Assembly: GCF_008831285.2 (NCBI RefSeq)
Contig: NC_045138.2
Coordinates: 27,313,934 to 27,377,933 of the forward strand
Origin: Nymphaea colorata
Lineage: Eukaryota > Streptophyta > Magnoliopsida > Nymphaeales > Nymphaeaceae
DNA: 64,000 nt
Reading direction: 5' to 3'
The position numbers were made by a program, and so were the translations under genes. Positions 14,048 to 48,016 of this stretch are shown here, one piece after another (position 1 is the stretch's first letter; every line of letters starts with the position of its first letter). The notes below the pieces were generated by a model. It did no database searches, was not told the DNA's origin, and saw only the letters and a list, made by a program, of their open reading frames with translations.

Positions 14048-15253
14048 ATGGAAGGATCCGGCTGGGAGGATCAGCCTTCTGCTGCTACTCTCTTGAATGC
14101 AATAGGCCTAATTCCTTGGAGTTTCACGGGTGAGAGTTCTTATGACCTCCCAACGTTGTCGCAGTTTTCTGGTGTTGGTGATTATCATCGACAACAAGCT
14201 CTCACCAACAACTCATCAATTGAATCCGGTATGGAGGAGAGAACGGTAGACCAAACTGTGGCCTTGGACAGCAAATTCTTTTACTCGAGCCCAGAAATTG
14301 ATCATATGAAGTTTTATGGTGTTGGATTCGTCGACAAAGTTCAGCAGGAAGATCAGCTGAAACTACCACCAGGTGGGCATTGCTTCAACAAGCCTTCAGT
14401 TCAGCAAGAAACAGATCTCGATCCACGGCTTGGGTTGTCGGCGGACTCTCTGAATTGCATCATTGCTTTAGCAAATGGGAGCAGAACTGCGCCGGTTGAG
14501 CACGATGGTGTCTCTTCTCAAATTCAGACTCTCGTTCCAGAAAACTCTTTATTCTCGCCGAATAAGAATAGCTTTTGGACAGTGAGTTGGGGAGCTGGCG
14601 CTAGTGGTGCAATTTCGTCTGATTCTGCTGAGCAGGATGAATCAGTTTCTCGATCATCTTCTCAACAAAGCAAGAAAAGAAAATCCCCGGAAGGAGCGAG
14701 TTGCAGCTTCAGCCTTGGAGGTGAGAATTATCTACGGTTCGACGCCTTCAACTCCACTTCGCCGCCAGCTCAAGACGGCGGTTTCCGGCTCATCACCGAG
14801 AACTCACACAAGCAAAAGAAACCCAGACCGGACAAGCAAGAGAAATCATCCAGCATCAATTTCCTGGACCCAAATTCACCCTTCATGGAGCCTGACACGG
14901 AAGCAATTGCTAGCATGAAGGAAATGATATATATCGCAGCAGCACTGAGACCTATCAATCTGGCCACGGAGGGAACGATGGAGAAGCCCAAGAGGAAGAA
15001 TGTGAGGATCTCAAGTGATCCACAGACGGTAGCGGCAAGGCACAGGAGAGAAAGGATCAGTGATAGAATCAGGACACTGCAGAGGTTGGTCCCTGGAGGT
15101 ACCAAGATGGACACGGCAACTATGCTTGACGAAGCTGCAAATTATCTCAAGTTTCTTAAATCCCATGTTTCTGCTCTTCAATCACTAGGAACAGTCACAA
15201 ACAACATGAATTATCAACACCAATCGACATCGTTCACCATTAACAGGCCTTAA
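14048..15253 (+). CDS. bHLH87: bHLH87-like transcription factor (HECATE/IND group), intronless, 401 aa
   Basis: A single uninterrupted frame from ATG 14048 to TAA. The C-terminal bHLH domain starts at about residue 320 ([20 protein letters not shown]) and runs through the loop [13 protein letters not shown] to a second helix [11 protein letters not shown]. This is the signature of plant bHLH subgroup VIIIb (HECATE, INDEHISCENT, bHLH87). The usual basic-region His and Glu are Gln and Ala (Q-T-V-A-A-R), as in that group, where known members bind variant E-box sites. The segment before the domain ([13 protein letters not shown]) and an upstream block ([18 protein letters not shown]) match my memory of bHLH87 rather than the short HECATE proteins. 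The N-terminal 300 residues are otherwise Ser-rich and probably disordered. Expected role: nuclear, DNA-binding, acting as dimer in organ development; partners are not visible here. Confidence 0.9.
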   Translation: MEGSGWEDQPSAATLLNAIGLIPWSFTGESSYDLPTLSQFSGVGDYHRQQALTNNSSIESGMEERTVDQTVALDSKFFYSSPEIDHMKFYGVGFVDKVQQEDQLKLPPGGHCFNKPSVQQETDLDPRLGLSADSLNCIIALANGSRTAPVEHDGVSSQIQTLVPENSLFSPNKNSFWTVSWGAGASGAISSDSAEQDESVSRSSSQQSKKRKSPEGASCSFSLGGENYLRFDAFNSTSPPAQDGGFRLITENSHKQKKPRPDKQEKSSSINFLDPNSPFMEPDTEAIASMKEMIYIAAALRPINLATEGTMEKPKRKNVRISSDPQTVAARHRRERISDRIRTLQRLVPGGTKMDTATMLDEAANYLKFLKSHVSALQSLGTVTNNMNYQHQSTSFTINRP

Positions 15254-17263
15254 TCCATGTGGTTCACTGATCATGTTGCTGAATATGAGGAAGAAATTTG
15301 AATAATTAGGTTCATCATTACTAATGTGATGCAAACAGCAGGAAGCACGCTTGTTCTTTTGGTGTATGTTGTCCCTAGGATATGTACATTTCCATTGTTG
15401 GTGATCTGCAGCTTTTCACTTTCAGTGACAAGAAATGCAGACCATCCAAAGATATGAATTATTATTTTTTTTTCCTTTTTACTTCAGCCCGAGTATCATC
15501 AACGGTGCATAAGATTTGAAATTCTTGTTCTTGTTCGCTTCAATTCAAGAAGTAGTTATTTTAGTGATTAAAGGTGACAACATCTTCTCATTCTTTTCGC
15601 TTCTGTTCTTTGTTTGTTGGAATTTCTTTGTTGGGCCGTCATGAGGCCATTCCTGTAACTGCTTTAAGAGAATTCAGCAAAAAGCCACTCTCATTGTCGC
15701 CATTGGCGTGTCACAGAGGCACAACGACACGACAAGAGATCAGAAAAGTTATTTCGGAAGTGTGACCAAGCGAGCACCTCAAACTTTTCAGTGACAATGC
15801 TTTTGATAGTCTTTAACCTTGAAAACAATTTTTTTACACTTTTAAGGCAACAGTAAAAACACTAAAAATAGTCACATATCCGCTAATGTTCATATCCACG
15901 CATGCCTGCGTTACAAAAACATGGCCGGTTAGTCACAGTGAATCGATGAGATTGAAAATGATCGATCATGGTAATTTTTCCGTTCCTCAGAAGGGTGAGC
16001 GAAAAGATTATGTAAAACTTCATAGTAGACAAAATTACCAACATCTGAAAGTTTCCACATCTTTTGTACTGTTACACTTTTGCTTTAAACTTTTTCTTGA
16101 TGCGTAAAACTTTTTGAACTTATTTCCTTGTTTGTCATAAGGGAATAAGGAATTACGACCACTATTTCCATCATCATCATTTCACCATCAATCAAGAAAA
16201 GCCAAACATCAAAAGCAAAATGTGTATAATCAAACTATGATTGCCAGACTTTAGTTCGTATACCTAACTACGGCTGGCATTCAAAAGTTTTCATAATTAC
16301 CTTTACGATGAAGACTTTTCCCAAATGAACGTTAACAATTTCTTTAGCTCCATGGTGCATGCAAATTGTGTTTAGTTTATGTTACCATGTTATCTGTTTA
16401 GCATTACTTTTATGGCCTGACATTTTTTCACTATCCAATGCAAAGGAGACATTCCCTTCGTACTGAGGGACAAGTGTCCCAGTGTCTGTCTCTCACTAGG
16501 GCAACCAGGCGTGCCCTTAAAACCCTTAAATCTGTTGAGTCCCATTGAAGGGAGGGGAGCATGTGAGGGAATTTTGGTAAGACCAGAGGATGGCACGTGT
16601 GGAATCAAACGTGTGGCTCTAGACATTGACACGCTTCTCTATGAAGTGCAGTTGGAATTGGTGCCCATGGGATGGTAAACTGAGTTCACGGTTTTTTTTT
16701 TCCTTTTTTCGGTAGTTTTTGGTGCTTATTTTATGTGTTCTTTTAAACTCCCATCTTAACAATTCAATCAGAGTTGGGCATGAGAGAGTTGCATCAGGAG
16801 TCCTTTCACACGTGCACCTGGTTGGAGAGAATTCATATCAAAAGGTGAAAACTAAAAAACTACTACTTCAATATTTTAACATTGTCTGGCAGAGAATATT
16901 AATTAATTAATTAATTTAAGGTTTTTTTTATAGTGGAGAGTTTTTCGAGAATGGAGGAAAGTCTTTGGAGCGAGAGACCTAATTTTGCTGGTTTAACAAT
17001 GCCGTACACACAGTATTCTATGAGGAAAAGGGAATTATTCAACCAGAGTAACTAAGATTCAAGAAAGAACAGATAAAAAAAGTAGAACTAATACAGAAGA
17101 TTCTACAGGTCCGCCTAACTCCAACTTGTCAATTGAAAAAGGAAAGGACAAAAATTTATGAACTGGAGGCTGACCATTCCTCAGACACAGATTAGTGGGT
17201 GAATGTCTGCTAATGTTTGAAGTTTTCAGCAAATAGCTGAATTAAATACATCTTAAGAACAAA

Positions 17264-17379
17264 AGAGAGAGAGAGAGAGAGAGAGAGCACCAACAACTTA
17301 AATACATCTGAAAACTCTCTCTCCCCCCCTCTCTCTCTCTCTAGCTAGATAGAGATAGAGAGAGAGAGAGAGAGAGAGT
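17264..17379. repeat. Inverted GA / CT / GA microsatellite cluster
   Basis: A GA tract (about 17264-17287) is followed by a CT tract (about 17318-17341) and another GA tract (about 17349-17379). CT and GA tracts are complementary, so the transcript or single strand can fold into long hairpins with either neighbour. Confidence 0.9.
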
Positions 17380-19476
17380 TTAATTTATCGGTTCAATTTG
17401 TTGTTGTTTTAAGCAAAGGATGAAAATGGTTGCCGGTTTCGTTGCATATATTGTAGTGGGCACTGAACCCGCCAAAAATCTATATCATTTATTCCGGCAA
17501 CAAATGGGAAGACATGAAGAAAACTAACCTGGTCTGTGTTTAGCAATTCGCGGCGGAGGGGAATCGTTATCCAGATTGGAACTATTGAACGGAAAAGTTG
17601 TGTGTAAATTAAATGGATCAAATGCTGTAAAGTTCCAATCTCTAGAGTCGGTCCCGGCCCCCACCAACTGATTAACGCTGCCTTTTCTTTTCGATTTTAA
17701 CTAACGAAACTAATAAAATTCTTAATGATCCAAGATTGAACATTGATGTGGTTGCATACTGATCTTGGTCATATTCTAAATCAGCTAGTTATAATTAGTT
17801 TAAGATATCTCATATGTATACCAGGGAAGTATTTGAACCGATATGGTACCTTCGGCAGGACAGACGACTGATCAATTCCAACTTGGAGCTATTTAAACCT
17901 TTAGTATGTTTGAAATTGGAGCCGACAGATGGTAGTTTTAGACAAGAGCTTGAAATTTGTTCTTTTTGACGACGACAAATCTCTATCATTAGATAATGAG
18001 TTTTTTAATCCTTGTTAAGAATATCATGGTTGGCATATGTGAATTCCAACGAAGAGACTGGGAACATGTTAATTTGAGGATCAACGATCGTCGTTGTTCT
18101 TGAAAAAGTCGTGATTTTGGAAGTTCTGGCTTTGAAGTTTCTGCCCTTTTTCTTTTTCCTGTTATGTTGATCTTTTTTTATTTGGTTGAAGTCATCAAAC
18201 TTGTTTTCTTCTTCGCTGTTTGGTTGAAAAGTGAGAGAATGATTGGATAGATAAGGGCTTTTTTTTATTTTGTTAAGATTCGTAGCTAATTTTAGAAAGA
18301 TGTGTTGTAAGAACGCCAGATCTCTCGCTTGGCTTTATATGCGAAGGTACATTCAGCAACGTTCTTGAGCCTCAAATTCAGCATATGATGCTAAAAACAT
18401 CATAGCATTGCATTAAAAAAGATTGAAAAAATCTTGGGTTCTTAGTTGAATTGACAGTTGTTCATCTCCTCCACCTGTTCATTACTAGTTTTAAAAATTC
18501 TTATTGTTTCAGGGTTTTCTAATTATAGAAGCAGGAATAAGGATTCTTGGTTGTGATGTAAGTAGAAAAAGGTGAAAATGAAATCCAGGGAGCAAATTGG
18601 TCGGTTCATGTTCAAGATCATCAAGATATGCTCATTTGTTAGGGAAAAATTTAGTTGCCTGGATTTTTGTTTCTTGCGGGTTATACCTAAGTTGAAGTTC
18701 TAGATTATCCGGCCAATCAAACTTAAAAGGCTGGCCTGACACATGTATATAAGCACAAGCGCAATTTTGGGTTACTTTCCACAATAAAAAGTTTTTCTTT
18801 TTGTTTATGTCATTTTTTCCTGGCATTAAAAAACTTTTGGTTATGATAAATACACCAGAAGAAATTTTAAGAAGGTAAGGACTTGTCGACATTTTCATTT
18901 GCAAAAGCAAGGTAGAAATGCATGTATACCATGTTATTTACATTTCCTCTTCCATGATTTTCATTTAAACGAGCTGAGAAGCTAATTTTTCTTCTTCTTC
19001 CTTTTTTTTTTAATGATAATGAGTCTGGGAAATTCAACCAAGTACTTAAACTTGGTAGAATTCAAACCCAAATATGTTGGATCCAATCACAAGCAATTAG
19101 AGCAAGAGAAAGTCCAAATAAAAGTTTGTTTTTCAGTATATGGAGGAGATCATGACAGTTTAATTTGTCGGTAGCTGAGTTAGGATCAAATTTGGTATAT
19201 CAAAAAATGTCAAAATGATCATACCAGATCCGACCCATTAATATTTCATATCCTTATTCTGGTTATTGAACTTATTATCTGCTGCAATTTTTCAATAAGG
19301 ATATATTAATAATGCTTCACTAATATGAGTCCGAATCAAGGTCCGTTCTTAACTTATAGATTACATTATGTTGGTCTCGTTTACGTCTCCAACATAATAG
19401 ATACATGAATATATACTTAACATAGAGAGAGAAAAAACAAACCGATAATAGAGAGAGAGAGAGTACAGCCAAAGCG

Positions 19477-19484
19477 TATAAAAG
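19477..19484 (+). promoter_or_regulatory. TATA-box-like tataaaag
   Basis: A good plant TATA match (gcgtataaaagtcctc). It would place a start near 19510, about 100 bases before the small ORF at 19614. No experimental support; several upstream ATGs lie between. Confidence 0.3.
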
Positions 19485-19613
19485 TCCTCGCTCAGAAACC
19501 TACTTTTCTACTAACTTGTAATTTGAATATCTTTTTATGAAATTTTTTGGTATTGTAATATTTAAATATGAAAGCGAATTAGTTTATGCTTTCGTTTCCT
19601 ACAATGTTCGGTC

Positions 19614-19721
19614 ATGAAAGTCAAATCAAAGATCCGACGCTGCTATCGTGAAGGCTTTCTCTATGCGTTCATGCTGAGGAAACTAGCGAAGAGAAGACGG
19701 ACGTTTTCTGAGTCTCGTTAA
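19614..19721 (+). CDS. Candidate small basic peptide, 35 aa
   Basis: ATG 19614 to TAA 19721 encodes a 35-residue peptide rich in Arg and Lys (14 of 35), with a central hydrophobic run GFLYAFML between basic ends. The local base composition is higher in GC than its surroundings and a TATA-like box lies about 130 bp upstream. It does not match the C-terminal motif of DVL/ROT4 peptides or any peptide-hormone family I know. Three or more upstream ATGs argue against efficient translation, and an ORF of this size can arise by chance. Confidence 0.15.
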   Translation: MKVKSKIRRCYREGFLYAFMLRKLAKRRRTFSESR

Positions 19722-20251
19722 GGCATGCAGCAGAAAACAGTGGGCAGTCTTTTCCATTCCTTCCTCCTCATCGTGACAGTTCAATCATGCAGAAAATTTC
19801 TCCATTTTCTAACTGATTTCTGGATATCATGGCGGTGCCTTGTGCTTTCACCAGAAAAAAAGTTGGTTTTGTAAGTTCTACGGATAAAATAAAAGGCTTG
19901 CTTTTTCTTATTTTGTAGACCACTAAAGAACGCAGAAGATGTGCAATAACTTTATAGCTTTTCCTTACTCGTATCCCTGCATTAAAATAATACGAAGATA
20001 TACCATCTTTGTGATTTCATTGGACGCCTTAACGGTGCCAATTGAATGCCAGTGCAATATAATAATGTTTTCGAGAAACACTTTAATGCAAATATCTTTA
20101 TGAATGCCAACTTTCAGTCAGATTAGGACAGAATTCATGTGGGGCACTCACCGTTCTAAGTTGGACGACCATGACCTCACACACCATGCGTTTGTATATA
20201 CGTGCTCCAACAACACACTGTAGATCCAATGAAACTTAACTGTTCCAGTGG

Positions 20252-20252
<1 letters not shown>

Positions 20253-20332
<80 letters not shown>
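20253..20332. repeat. Compound (TA)n(GA)n microsatellite
   Basis: About 48 bp of alternating TA pass directly into about 32 bp of GA. Same architecture as the tracts at 39561-39721 and in the neprosin introns, read on the other strand. Confidence 0.97.
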
Positions 20333-20336
<4 letters not shown>

Positions 20337-23300
20337 CGTGCACCAACAACGGGAAAGCTGCAGATTGACTGTGACTGAGATGGAGTTGATCTGGCGCCTT
20401 CAATTCAATGGAGTAGAAGAAACTCTTCCTGCTAGCAGTGCAAACGGCGATCTCGGCAACCTTCTGTCGTCTAATATGGAAATGGACTAACTCATGCAAG
20501 TGTTGAGCTCAGAGAAATTAATTGCCAAGGCGACTGTAAAGATAGCTATCATTCTGAATTGGATCTTGTGCGCAACTACTGTTGGTAGCTCATCAGAATC
20601 ATCGGGAGCCGACATTCAACCGAATTAATATTGCAAGCCAAATCATAGATTCATTGTCGATTCTGAAGTGGTCAGTCGATGAATATTAGACGTTATATAT
20701 CTTAGTTGGTATTTTTATATGGCAGTAAATCTTTATGTTCAAAGCTTAAGATAGTTTCTATTCTGTGCTTTCAATGCACGGAGAGGATGCTGCAAGATAA
20801 AAAAGAGAAACCTCCAGTGTCATTGTTCTAAATCTTTTAGTACATGAACAACATAATTTTTTCTAGTGAATTCCTATACTTTCTGCCATTTGAATCAAAT
20901 CCAACTTAGCAAAAAAGAAGCAAGAACCAGTTGTTGATTTCATCTAAAAAGTATAGAGTAGAGAGAGAGAGAGAGAGAGATTTGTCTTTTCAATTGGCAA
21001 GTTGGGGTTAGGAAGAGGCCTACTAGTTTATGGGGAATTGTGAGCCCTAAAGATTGAATCTTTAAGTCCGTTCCCCAAATCAAAGCGGACCCAGCTTCCC
21101 TTGGCAGGCCTTTCTAATCATTTAATGGACATTGTTGTGACATGTGCTTGACAATGTCTCGATTGTTACATGTGACTGAATCCAATTTCAATTTCTATTG
21201 AATTTAGATCAGACGAATTCACAAGGCTGCTCAAGCATGGAGTGAACATCGTCTAGTGTTTGACTACTATTAATGTGAAATAACATCAGAATCTCACGGT
21301 TTTCTTTTTATGATCATAATTTATCGATACTATGCTGAAAATTAACTAAAGATGCGTGTGATCTCTTGTAGTATTACATGCTACTTACTCTAAAATCTAA
21401 ACTCAGTTTTACAAGGCCCTGATTGACTGAAAAAGAATATAAAAATAAAAAGAATATATATGCAACTGACACAATCCTTGGTCGTCGCTCTTCGACGGCG
21501 AAGAAAAGCTACATTGAGATACGTTTACATGGACAGAGGCAATATGAATAATTGAAGACAAAAACGATGGTGGGTGTGGTCAAGAACAATGACGGGACAA
21601 TCCGAGACGCAACTTTTTCTGGTCTTAAACCTAGTGCTTCGCTACCCAATGAAGAAAAAAATGGCTACCTGTAAACCATATCTTTATTGGAGTAGGTGTT
21701 GAAATGGTTGGTCTTCAAACTGATATCGGTTGTGATCATTCGAACTGTAAATTTTTCTGAAAGGCAAGAATCTGGATTCAAAGTTTGTTGAGGAAACTGG
21801 AACTAGAGCATAACCTGCAATTGATACGCTTATCGAAGCATAACCATGACATAGATTACATGGTCAATCGATTAAATATGTTCCGACGCCGAAGAAAGGC
21901 CGATTGGTTATTCATTGCACAACCAGCATCCGTTCATCTGTGGATAACCTGTTCTTGTTTGTGTTATTTACAAAACAAATCATGCTAATCCAGTTCAAGT
22001 TACAAAAAAAAATTGCCGATTTTATTATTATTTATTTGTTTGCTTCTATTTTTCATCTGTAAATGCTGTTAGCATTTTCTTTTCTTTTGCTTCCTTCTTG
22101 CAGCATCTTATCGTAATCTCTCTCCATCTTCACCCTAGACAAAATATCAAACCACTTTACTACCACCACCGTGGGTGGCTGCTACTACCACCATCAGTAC
22201 TACCATCAACCGTTCTTCTGCAGACATCCTCTAACCACGATCATGATCGCTCACTGTCATCGCCGCCACTGCTGCTGCCATCAGCCCCACAGCCATTCGA
22301 GTTACTGATCCTCGATCTCATTCATTAATCGAAAACGACACCCAATTTTAATGTGAGCAGAGATCCGTTTATGACAATCTCAAATTCTTGCAGATGATTG
22401 GTCTCATCAATTCATGCTCGCATGTTGGGACTGAAAAAATTTTCTTCATTGGTGACATTATGCTGCGTCACTGACTGTACGCCATAAAAAATGGACGGTG
22501 GAGAAAATGGATGTCTTGTATGACTCGTCAAGTTGCATGATTCCTGATAATGTCCACTTCTCACTGGCCGACACTGAATATTACGGCTTTTACCATGATA
22601 TGAAGATCACACCACCATTAATTGCTTCCCCAAATAAGGGCCAAAGCTCTTAATTAGATCCCAAACAATGTAGACGTATTTTTCATCTCTACCTTCTCGA
22701 ATTAGAGCATGCCAAACTAATCCTTGAAGTTAAATCTGTCAATAAAGACTTTCTGCTACTGAAATAACATTTACTACTGGAAGGAGAAATAAGAATAACG
22801 AGTGCCATTGGATACACACGCATTTGTAATCCCAGATCGATTATACAACTGTGATAAAGCACCATCGGCTGTCAAAATAACAATAGCAGGAACGCTAGTT
22901 CGTTTCGATTATGTCAGATAAAATTAGGAAAAACCCTGTGGTTGCTGCCCAATTATTGCGTCACATTTCAGATCCTACCAAGTCCAAGAGGTGTTTAAAT
23001 TGATGCCAAAGAAGAGGAGTTATAACCTGTTATTTATGAAAGTCTGCAATCAAACTGATCTTTAATTTTTTTAATGTAAACCTTACCACAAGGTAAATGA
23101 CTGTAGTAAGACCGGAATACACAAATATCAAGGCTTAACCATTTGATAAAGAGAAATGTGTCTATTCAGATGTTCTTCTAAAGCATTAAAAGGAAAGAAG
23201 TAATTTTCAGACTGCAGATTCATGTGAAATAAAAGGCGAGGTATAAAGCAGATAAAGAAGACTTCGCAGAACAAACTAGAGAGCAACAAAAATTACTCTT

Positions 23301-23678
23301 GACATGCACATCAGGCAACGAATTAGAATCACAGTGAGCATCTACCATCATATATATGTGTATGCACGTGAAAGTGAGAGAGAGTTTTTTATAGACAGAA
23401 CTCCAACTTTTCTCACATTTTCTAATTATTATCTTCCCAAAAAGCAAAGTAATGAATTGACATATCACTGTTGGACACTATCTTACAAGGAAGAAATCCA
23501 GAAAATCAATTCAAGGACGAGGTCGTAAAAAGATTATACATGCACGACTAAGAATAATTGAAGGATGACAAAGCTTGAAACACCAAAATTGCCTATTAAT
23601 GGCAGCTACTGCTGGCAAAAGAATTAAAGATCCTCTCTGCAGGAACAATAATAACTTATTCCTTCTCAAACAGCACCA

Positions 23679-46080
<22,402 letters not shown>

Positions 46081-48016
46081 TCTCTCTCTTTCTCTGTGGG
46101 AAAGGGGGGGAGGGGAGGGGAGGCGAAACGAGTTAGAAATGGAAGTTGTGGGAAGTGACAAAGAGGCTGAAGGGGAATTTCGCGACTGGTAAGTGGTAAC
46201 CTACGCATGCCCTTGCTCCTATAGAATGTTGACTCGGTTTTTATGACTCGGGTACAACCGATTCGATTTGTCTTCTTGAGAACCGGGAATCGAATGGTTT
46301 GCTCGTTCAACTAGGCCTGCCATCATTGCCTAATGGTAACGGGGATCCGTATCGGATTCGGATCCAACATAATTGTTACTCCATCCGATGGACCAAACAT
46401 CGCTTAATTCCACTGGGAGTTGGATTCAAATCCTATTTAAAAAAAAAAAAAAATCTACATATGAACTTTTGCACGTAACCACAGTTGTAAGTGAAAAAGA
46501 CTATTGTTTACCATGTATTTTCCTAAAAACCACACTATTTAAAGTTGATTTAAATTGAATACCAAATTGCATTAAAAATATTGATGTCTTGGGAGTTATG
46601 AAAACAAAACTAAAAGTGTAATCAGTAGCGGAGCGAGCAGCGTTATTAAGTTTGTTTTGTGAACTGAATATAAAGCCGTTTTTTATTAAAAAAATAGATA
46701 TAAAAGATGTATATAGAGTAATTAAGAACAAAAAATCTTATAATAATTCAAAAACAGTCAGGAATTGACACATGACACTCTTGAATAGGCATTAAAAACA
46801 AACCAGTTTGCCGCTAATCCTATTCGAATCGGCCAGTTCGGTCAATTTTAATAACGCTGTTCTTGAGGACACATATTCAATAATATCAAATAACCCGCCT
46901 CGCAGCTAGAAGGAAATCTTAATGTTTTTGCTAGATTAACTCAATTTAGATTTTAAGAAGGTTTTGAGATATTGATAATCTGGCTCTGTCTCTTTCACGG
47001 TTTTACATGTACAGAAATAGAGCGGGATTCAAACACACAGCTTGCATTGCTATGTTGGTCACCTTATAAAATCGTTCCACATGCTTCTTGGAATGGTTGG
47101 CATCTCTTTCCTAAGTTTGCATCGAAACACATTGTGATAAGAGCAATTCCCTGGCTTCTTTTTCACCATAAGATGGTTCTGTAACATAAAATTCCCATGA
47201 TAACTCTTTCAGTTTATAAGACACAATGCAGCTAACGAAAGCTCCGTATATACCCGGTCAAGTGGGTAGACACTAAAATCAAGTTGAACGAGGCCAAGAG
47301 ATTGATGGTCAAGGTACATCTCTTTAGCGGACCTGTCTAACCACAGATATGTAAGAGGGAAAAGTTACTGAGAGGAAAAAAAAGCGAAGTTCATACAATC
47401 AAAGGGACCAACGATGGAAAGTTTTCAGTAGGTCCACTAAGAAAATTTACAATCTCGAAACCATGATTCAAGAACGACAATAGAGCAATCTACATTGCAG
47501 AAAACATATTCCATCGATGCAAATATATTCACATTGTCCATCAAATGCTGCATGACCCATTTATACAAGCGCAGTATTCTGACGTAAAACTTTATCCAGA
47601 CCAAGGTAATGAAAACAGAAAACTGCACCAGAGATGGTGCAGACCAGCAGAAAACAGGCATATGCATTTACAAACAAAGTGACTTGTTAACAAGAAGAAA
47701 GAACCTAGATGCGAGAAACAAAAGATCAAAAGCTTCTCACTGACAAGCATATTCATTAACAAAATCTTGTGCTGCTTTACGTGAATCTCAATATTTGGTG
47801 GATAAGTTAATGCAACAGATAACCGGGATAACTAAATCACATCTATGTTTTCTATCACAAACAATGAGACAGACATTGTACCAAGGGTAACACAAGTAAT
47901 TTGTAACAACATTGCTACACCGGCTAACATTATTCACACATTCCCTAGAAAGGATATAGTGAGACATCTAATGGAACCAAAAATATATCTCCAGAAGCCA
48001 TAGGAAATAAAGGTCA
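46081..48016. other. Region between IleRS 5' end and ELF3 3' end
   Basis: The first few hundred bases must contain the IleRS promoter and 5' UTR (transcribed leftward, with a CT-rich stretch just upstream of the ATG). The last few hundred contain the ELF3 3' UTR. Between them is AT-rich sequence with no recognisable gene. A segment near 46330-46440 with ggatccgtatcggattcgga looks like a repeat fragment but has no defined ends. Confidence 0.5.

Larger units (their letters stand above)
15254..23678. other. Intergenic region between bHLH87-like gene and the IleRS 3' end
   Basis: It holds the bHLH 3' UTR (first few hundred bases), AT-rich unique sequence, several GA/TA microsatellites, a candidate small peptide ORF near 19.6 kb, and at the end the IleRS 3' UTR (transcribed leftward). 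No other gene, tRNA or intact transposon was recognised. G-box-like CACGTG/CACGTGC sites occur near 16.59 and 16.81 kb. Extra short GA tracts lie at about 19450-19463 and 20961-20980. Confidence 0.6.

Noticed and set aside
14770-15114. Minus-strand 114-codon ORF within the bHLH gene
   Set aside because: Antisense shadow; the plus strand encodes the conserved bHLH domain there.
46326-46440. ggattcaaatcc as box B of a tRNA or SINE
   Set aside because: No matching box A at a plausible distance and no cloverleaf.
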